A stretch of 64,000 nt of DNA from Bradyrhizobium acaciae (GTDB lineage: Bacteria; Pseudomonadota; Alphaproteobacteria; Rhizobiales; Xanthobacteraceae): assembly GCF_020889785.1 (NCBI RefSeq), contig NZ_JACMYK010000028.1, forward strand, positions 1 to 64,000, read 5' to 3'. Positions 59,485 through 64,000 of the stretch are shown here, piece after piece (position 1 is the stretch's first letter; each line of letters starts with the position of its first letter). Below the pieces are notes generated by a model. That model saw only the letters and a program-made list of their open reading frames with translations, searched no databases and was not told the origin of the DNA. Made by a program: the position numbers and the translations under genes.

Positions 59485-60684
59485 TCACCGCTCCTGCTGA
59501 AGCCCCGCCTCCAGCCGCGCCAGCTCGCCGTCGAGGTCGCGCTCGACATCGGCAACCTGCATGTCGACCACCCGGTAGTCGCGCGCCTCGAGCCAGGCGC
59601 GGCGCTTGGCGCGGTCGGCGGCGATAGCCTCGCTCTCGCCGGGATTGACCAGCTCGATTGCGGTCCGGTGCACGAAGGAGACGAAGTCCGGAATGTGGCG
59701 GCCGACCGGGGTCTGGCGCTTGAACTGGCCGGCGAAACGGCGGTCCCGGGTCAGCGCCTGCCACAGGATCCGCTCGGCGTCGGTCGGGTTGCGGCGGAGC
59801 AGCCGGGCGAGCCCTCGCACCGTGCTGGAATTGTCGGCGACCGCGCCGCCCCCTCCCTGCTCGGCGAGCAGCGCCCGCAGCCGCGTGGCCTGGGCACCGT
59901 CGAGCACGCCGCCCTTGGCGGGACCCTTGCGGCCCTCGGCGATCGCCATCACCACGCCGTGCAGCGTGTGCATGTCCTGCTTGGTCGGGTCCATCCGGGT
60001 GAAGATGTTGCGCAGGTTGACCAGCATGGTGTCGCGCTTCTCGGCCGGCCGCAGGAACTCGACCTTGTCGAGCTCGGCGACGAGGTTGTCGAAGAAGGCC
60101 TGCATCTGGTGCTGGGAGGCCGGCTCGGACCGTTCGGGCATTGCGAACGGCAGCGCGCCCGCGGTCGAAAGCTTGAACCATTCGTAGCCCATCAAGAGCA
60201 CTGCCTGCGCCAGATTGAGCGAAGCGAAGCCCGGGTTGACCGGGAACGTGATGATGCGGTTGGCGAGCGCGACCTCGTCGTTGGTCAGGCCGGAGCGCTC
60301 CCGCCCGAACAGGATGCCGGCCCCGCCGCCGGATGCGACATGGCGGACGATCTCGCCCGCTGCGCCTTCCGGCCCCACCACCGGCTTGGCCTGGTCGTGG
60401 GCGCGGGCGGTGGTTGCAAACACCAGCGTGAGATCGGCGATCGCCTGCTCGACGGTGTCGAACAGCTCGACCGAACCGATGATGTGGTCGGCGCCGGCGG
60501 CGGCACGCTCGGCAGCGATGTTCGGCCAGCCGTCGCGTGGGTTGACGATGCGCATCCGGGTCAGCGCGAAGTTGCCCATCGCGCGTGCGGCCATGCCGAT
60601 GTTCTCGCCAAGCTGCGGCTCGACCAGGATGACGACGGGACCGGCAAGGTCGTGGCCTGCCTTGGTCTTGTCGGTGCCGGACAT
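59485..60684 (-). CDS. trmJ: tRNA methyltransferase TrmJ fused to DUF559-like domain
   Basis: 399 residues. Residues 1-255 form a SpoU-type tRNA (Cm32/Um32) methyltransferase: EPQLGENIGMAARAMGNF, ILFGRERSGLTNDEVALANRI and PGFASLNLAQAVLLMGYEW. After a Gly-rich linker, residues about 295-399 look like DUF559 (LLRRNPTDAERILWQALTRDRRFAGQFKRQTPVGRHIPDFVSF, then KRRAWLEARDYRVV), a Vsr-like nuclease fold. The PDF aspartate remains, but the usual ELDG motif is ELVN, so nuclease activity is doubtful. The methyltransferase assignment is firm and the domain fusion is unusual. Confidence 0.9.
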   Translation of the reverse strand: MSGTDKTKAGHDLAGPVVILVEPQLGENIGMAARAMGNFALTRMRIVNPRDGWPNIAAERAAAGADHIIGSVELFDTVEQAIADLTLVFATTARAHDQAKPVVGPEGAAGEIVRHVASGGGAGILFGRERSGLTNDEVALANRIITFPVNPGFASLNLAQAVLLMGYEWFKLSTAGALPFAMPERSEPASQHQMQAFFDNLVAELDKVEFLRPAEKRDTMLVNLRNIFTRMDPTKQDMHTLHGVVMAIAEGRKGPAKGGVLDGAQATRLRALLAEQGGGGAVADNSSTVRGLARLLRRNPTDAERILWQALTRDRRFAGQFKRQTPVGRHIPDFVSFVHRTAIELVNPGESEAIAADRAKRRAWLEARDYRVVDMQVADVERDLDGELARLEAGLQQER

Positions 60685-61002
60685 CTCACTTCACTTTCTG
60701 ATTCAACATCTGAAGGTTTTGAATCAGCTTCCGAAGCGGCTGATTCAAAATCTCATCCTGGAGCTCGCAACCAGCTTTGCACCGGTTTCGTGCAGGGCGA
60801 ATTTCTCCAAGGAGATAACAGGGTTAGAGGCGATTGCGAATCCTCAATCGGAATCCCGATCGCGCAGAACCAAGGCTGCCGCTTGCGCGCGCTTCGCTTT
60901 CGGATAGGCTATCAACCACAACCAAAGCGAAGCTGTAAAGGCACGCTTGAGACGCCGGTTGAACGGCGGGGCGCTTGGGACGAAGCATTTGGGGGGACGA
61001 CG
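60685..61002. other. Divergent intergenic region of trmJ and hydrolase
   Basis: No gene. It contains the inverted repeat at 60717-60750 and an additional partial match TCTGATTCAA just before it; the rest shows no recognisable signal except the G-run ribosome site of the hydrolase at its right end. Confidence 0.6.
60717..60750. repeat. TTTTGAATCAGC...GCTGATTCAAAA inverted repeat
   Basis: Perfect 12-base arms with a ten-base loop (ttccgaagcg), upstream of trmJ. It may serve as a transcriptional regulator site or be a dispersed repeat. Confidence 0.65.
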
Positions 61003-62730
61003 ATGCGGGGCAGATGGACGCTGGCGATTGTGGGCCTGATCTTGATCGTGGCGGGGGGCCTGCTCGCCCACCTCACGCAGACCGAAGGCGGCATCCGGAT
61101 CGAGGATGTCAGGTTCAAGGGGGCCAAGGGCAACACCATGAGCGCCCTGCTCTACATCCCGCCGAATGCCACGCCGCAGATCCCGGCGCCCGGCATCCTC
61201 GCCGTCCACGGCTACATCAATTCGCGCGAGACCCAGGACGGCTTCGCCATCGAGTTCGCCCGCCGCGGCTATGTGGTGCTGGCGCTCGACCAGACCGGCC
61301 ACGGCTACAGCGACCCGCCCTCCTTCGCCAACGGCTTCGGCGGACCTGACGGCCTCGCCTATCTCCGCGGCCTGCCATTCGTCGACAAGGACAACATCGG
61401 GCTCGAGGGCCATTCAATGGGCGGCTGGACCGTGCTGGCCGCCGCAGCAGCCATGCCCAATGACTACAAGTCGATGGTGCTGGAGGGCTCGTCGACCGGC
61501 AAGCCGTTCGCCGCCGAAGGCACCACGAGCTGGCCGCGCAACACCGCGCTGGTGTTCGCCCAATACGAGGAATTCCCCGAGTTGATGTGGGGCGTCGACC
61601 TCGCCCGCGACGTCACCACGAGCCCGAAACTCTGGGCGCTGTTCGGCACGCAAGGCGCGGTCGAGCCGGGCAAGGTCTACGGCGATGCGGCCGCCGGCAC
61701 GGCGCGGGTGCTGTACACGCCGGCGATGACCCATCCGGCCGAGCACATCTCGCATGAGGCGATCGGCTACAGCCTCGACTGGTTCGCCAAGACGTTGAAG
61801 GGCGGCACGCCGCGTCCGGTCGACGACCAGATCTGGTTCCGCAAGGAGATCGCCACGCTCATCGCCCTCATCGGTTTCATTGCGCTGGTGATCGGGACGT
61901 TCGACGGGTTGCTGGAAGCGCCGATGTTCTCCCGCCTGCGGCTGCCGGCGGTGGCCGACGGCACCATGCCGCCGCATGAGGCGGCCAAGGGCCGGCGCTG
62001 GACCTCGGCGTTCATCCTGTCCGCCTTCATCCCGGCGCTGACCTATTATCCGGCCTTCGCGCTGGGCGGCACCTTCGTGGCCCCGAGTGCATTCCTGCCG
62101 CAGGGCATCACCAACCAGATCCTGGTCTGGGCCATCGTCAACGTCCTGATCACGCTGGCCCTGATGCCGTTCGCCCCGAAGCGCGCCACCCGGGCCGGGC
62201 TGGTCGGTCAATCCATCGTGATCGCGGTGGCCTCGGTCGCGGTGGGCTACGCCGCGCTGTGGCTCGCCGACCTCGCATTCAAGATCGACTTCAGGTTCTG
62301 GATCGTCGCACTCAAGTTGATGAGCGCGAAGCAGTTCCTCATCTTTCTGATCTATCTGATTCCGTTCACGGCGTTTTTCGTCGTGGCGCTGCACGTGCTG
62401 CACCGGAATTTCTCGACCATGGGTGCTCCGCGAGGGACGCTCTACCTCACCAACATCCTGGCGCTCACGTTCGGTTTCATCGTGTTGCTGGTGCTGCAAT
62501 ACGGCACGCTGTGGCTGACCGGAAAGCTCGTCAACCCGCTGCCGGACCCCGGCTTCGTGCCGCTCTCGACCATCGTCGCGATCCAGTTCGTGCCGCTGCT
62601 CGCGATCGTCGCCGTGATCGCGACCTTCACCTGGCGGCGGACCGGATCGAGCCTGCCCGGCGCCCTGATCGCGGGCCTGTTCGTGACCTGGTACATCGTG
62701 GCCGGGACCGCGACGCAGGTCCCGTTCTAG
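61003..62730 (+). CDS. Alpha/beta hydrolase fused to polytopic membrane domain
   Basis: 575 residues. One N-terminal helix (residues 5-22), then an extracytoplasmic alpha/beta-hydrolase domain of about 260 residues with nucleophile Ser in IGLEGHSMGGWTVL, oxyanion-side APGILAVHGYINS and a His in AMTHPAEHISHEAI. About eight more helices follow from residue 285 (IATLIALIGFIALVIGTF onward to the end). Start ATG 61003 with GGGGGG just upstream; the frame is open much further 5' only as a shadow of trmJ. Possibly a membrane esterase or lipase; the substrate is unknown. Confidence 0.88.
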   Translation: MRGRWTLAIVGLILIVAGGLLAHLTQTEGGIRIEDVRFKGAKGNTMSALLYIPPNATPQIPAPGILAVHGYINSRETQDGFAIEFARRGYVVLALDQTGHGYSDPPSFANGFGGPDGLAYLRGLPFVDKDNIGLEGHSMGGWTVLAAAAAMPNDYKSMVLEGSSTGKPFAAEGTTSWPRNTALVFAQYEEFPELMWGVDLARDVTTSPKLWALFGTQGAVEPGKVYGDAAAGTARVLYTPAMTHPAEHISHEAIGYSLDWFAKTLKGGTPRPVDDQIWFRKEIATLIALIGFIALVIGTFDGLLEAPMFSRLRLPAVADGTMPPHEAAKGRRWTSAFILSAFIPALTYYPAFALGGTFVAPSAFLPQGITNQILVWAIVNVLITLALMPFAPKRATRAGLVGQSIVIAVASVAVGYAALWLADLAFKIDFRFWIVALKLMSAKQFLIFLIYLIPFTAFFVVALHVLHRNFSTMGAPRGTLYLTNILALTFGFIVLLVLQYGTLWLTGKLVNPLPDPGFVPLSTIVAIQFVPLLAIVAVIATFTWRRTGSSLPGALIAGLFVTWYIVAGTATQVPF

Positions 62731-62792
62731 AGGGATTTCAAGCCGGAGCGGGCACCGGTTCGCGTGAAGAAAACCCGTCACAGAAAGAGGAC

Positions 62793-62822
62793 CGAGAGCC
62801 GTCATCAGAATGGCGGTTCTCG
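62793..62822 (+). terminator. Weak hairpin after hydrolase gene
   Basis: CGAGAGCCGTCAT and ATGGCGGTTCTCG pair with two mismatches and a short loop, 62 bases after the stop. No T run, so terminator function is doubtful. Confidence 0.3.
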
Positions 62823-62948
62823 ATGAAATGATGGGCTGAAAGTGCATAACCGGTGCGCTTTCGCCCGTCCCCGGGCGGTGCTATAGCGCAGGCGTATTTT
62901 CCACCCCCGCCGTCAAAAGCGCGCCGTTCCCAAGAGGGCCTCCCCGTC

Positions 62949-64000
62949 ATGGCAAAAATCAAGGTATCCAACCCCGTCGTCGAGCTCGATGGCGACGAGA
63001 TGACCCGGATCATCTGGCAGCACATCAAGGACAAGCTGATCAACCCGTTCCTGGATGTCGAGCTGCTCTATTTCGATCTGGGCATGGAATACCGCGATGA
63101 AACCAACGACCAGGTGACCATCGACGCCGCCGAAGCCATCAAGAAGGTCGGCGTCGGCGTCAAATGCGCCACCATCACCCCCGACGAGGCCCGGGTGAAG
63201 GAATTCGGCCTCAAGCAGATGTGGAAGTCGCCGAACGGCACCATCCGCAACATCCTCGGCGGCGTGATCTTCCGCGAGCCGATCATATGCAAGAACGTGC
63301 CGCGCCTGGTTCCCGGCTGGACCAAGCCGATCATCATCGGCCGCCACGCCTATGGCGACCAGTACCGCGCCACCGACATCAAGTTCCCCGGCAAGGGCAC
63401 GCTGTCGCTGAAGTTCGTCGGCGAGGACGGCACCGTGATCGAGCGCGAAGTGTTCAAGGCGCCCGGCGCCGGCGTCGCGATGGAGATGTACAATCTCGAC
63501 GACTCCATCATCGATTTCGCCCGCGCCTCGCTCAACTACGGCCTGCTGCGCAACTACCCGGTCTATCTCTCGACCAAGAACACCATCCTCAAGGTCTATG
63601 ACGGCCGCTTCAAGGACATCTTCCAGGACATCTACGACCGCGAGTTCAAGAAGGAATTCGAGGCCAAGGGCCTGACCTACGAGCACCGCCTGATCGACGA
63701 CATGGTGGCCTCGGCGCTGAAGTGGTCCGGCGGCTATGTCTGGGCCTGTAAGAACTACGACGGCGACGTGCAGTCCGACACCGTGGCCCAGGGCTACGGC
63801 TCGCTCGGCCTGATGACCTCGGTGCTGCTGACGCCGGACGGCAAGACCGTTGAAGCCGAAGCCGCCCACGGTACCGTGACCCGTCACTACCGCGAGCACC
63901 AGAAGGGCAAGGAGACCTCGACCAACTCGATCGCGTCGATCTTCGCCTGGACCCGTGGCCTCGCCCATCGCGCCAAGCTCGACAACAATCCGGAGCTGGC
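62949..64000 (+). CDS. icd: NADP-dependent isocitrate dehydrogenase (5' part)
   Basis: Oxidises isocitrate to 2-oxoglutarate in the TCA cycle. The window holds 350 codons of a protein of about 404 residues and cuts off before the stop. It begins [20 protein letters not shown] with the eukaryote-like, non-E. coli-type sequence. The substrate-binding region reads [20 protein letters not shown], and [17 protein letters not shown] is the expected cofactor-side motif, followed by [16 protein letters not shown]. No frameshift is seen. Confidence 0.97.
   Translation, partial: MAKIKVSNPVVELDGDEMTRIIWQHIKDKLINPFLDVELLYFDLGMEYRDETNDQVTIDAAEAIKKVGVGVKCATITPDEARVKEFGLKQMWKSPNGTIRNILGGVIFREPIICKNVPRLVPGWTKPIIIGRHAYGDQYRATDIKFPGKGTLSLKFVGEDGTVIEREVFKAPGAGVAMEMYNLDDSIIDFARASLNYGLLRNYPVYLSTKNTILKVYDGRFKDIFQDIYDREFKKEFEAKGLTYEHRLIDDMVASALKWSGGYVWACKNYDGDVQSDTVAQGYGSLGLMTSVLLTPDGKTVEAEAAHGTVTRHYREHQKGKETSTNSIASIFAWTRGLAHRAKLDNNPEL

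Noticed and set aside
59251..61002. Plus-strand open frame of over 1,700 bases continuing into the hydrolase gene
   Set aside because: It lies antisense to the well-supported trmJ gene, and its translation is charged and without family features. The real start of the downstream hydrolase is at 61003 with a ribosome site.
61414..62847. 477-codon minus-strand frame opposite the hydrolase
   Set aside because: Shadow of the membrane-domain codons and lacks any motif.

Overview
The window is a high-GC chromosomal segment of an alphaproteobacterium, most likely Bradyrhizobium or a close relative in the Nitrobacteraceae (inference). The evidence is the purC-purS-purQ/purL layout with a DUF1476 gene beside it, a CGFS glutaredoxin and BolA, an egtB-egtD pair, a eukaryote-like NADP isocitrate dehydrogenase, many Bug/Tat-type binding proteins, and several intergenic palindromic repeat families, one of which translates as WPGLSRPSTS at the end of a gene. 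I see no rRNA, tRNA, CRISPR array, transposase or prophage gene.

Layout. 0-6 kb: a TetR regulator with a strong nearby dyad, a 38-residue membrane peptide with its own terminator, a three-gene TolQ/ExbB-like membrane operon, and a NarX-type two-component pair. 6-13.7 kb: mostly single metabolic genes (M20 amidohydrolase, agmatine deiminase, cytochrome b561, glutamate racemase, HpaI-type aldolase, periplasmic cupin, threonine aldolase) plus rpsD with a clear promoter, leader hairpin and terminator. 13.7-36 kb: a dispersed purine/redox neighbourhood. It holds tandem class-C beta-lactamase-like proteins, a macrodomain protein next to grxD, ergothioneine genes egtB-egtD, DUF4345, LtrA, BolA, small stress-type membrane proteins, a membrane acyltransferase, purL, a secreted alkaline-phosphatase-superfamily protein, a DMT exporter, and a tight operon purC-purS-(secreted unknown)-purQ-(Bug receptor).

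36-48 kb: the ATP-synthase inhibitor homologue, a LysR/PEP-mutase pair, an orphan six-bladed lectin-like propeller, and a long adenylosuccinate lyase. Then comes a run of seven minus-strand genes, read as OsmC, acyl-CoA-dehydrogenase-like flavoprotein, two-domain rhodanese, NrtA/CmpA-type ABC transporter (three genes), cyanase. It faces a divergent TetR gene and carries a matching TetR-style operator. I regard this as the best candidate for a little-described pathway, possibly cyanide/thiocyanate/cyanate handling.

48-64 kb: a HbpS-like secreted protein, a diguanylate cyclase, a TPR protein with an internal super-repeat, two SDR dehydrogenases, a LysR/PACE-exporter pair sharing a striking extended palindrome, an orphan amino-acid-type binding protein, a membrane class III nucleotide cyclase, a TrmJ methyltransferase fused to a DUF559 nuclease-like domain that has lost part of its active site, a hydrolase fused to a polytopic membrane domain, and the 5' part of icd running off the end.

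Functions are assigned from recognised motifs and general similarity only. No database search was possible. Starts were moved from the longest open frame wherever a ribosome-binding site, family length or an overlapping repeat argued for it.
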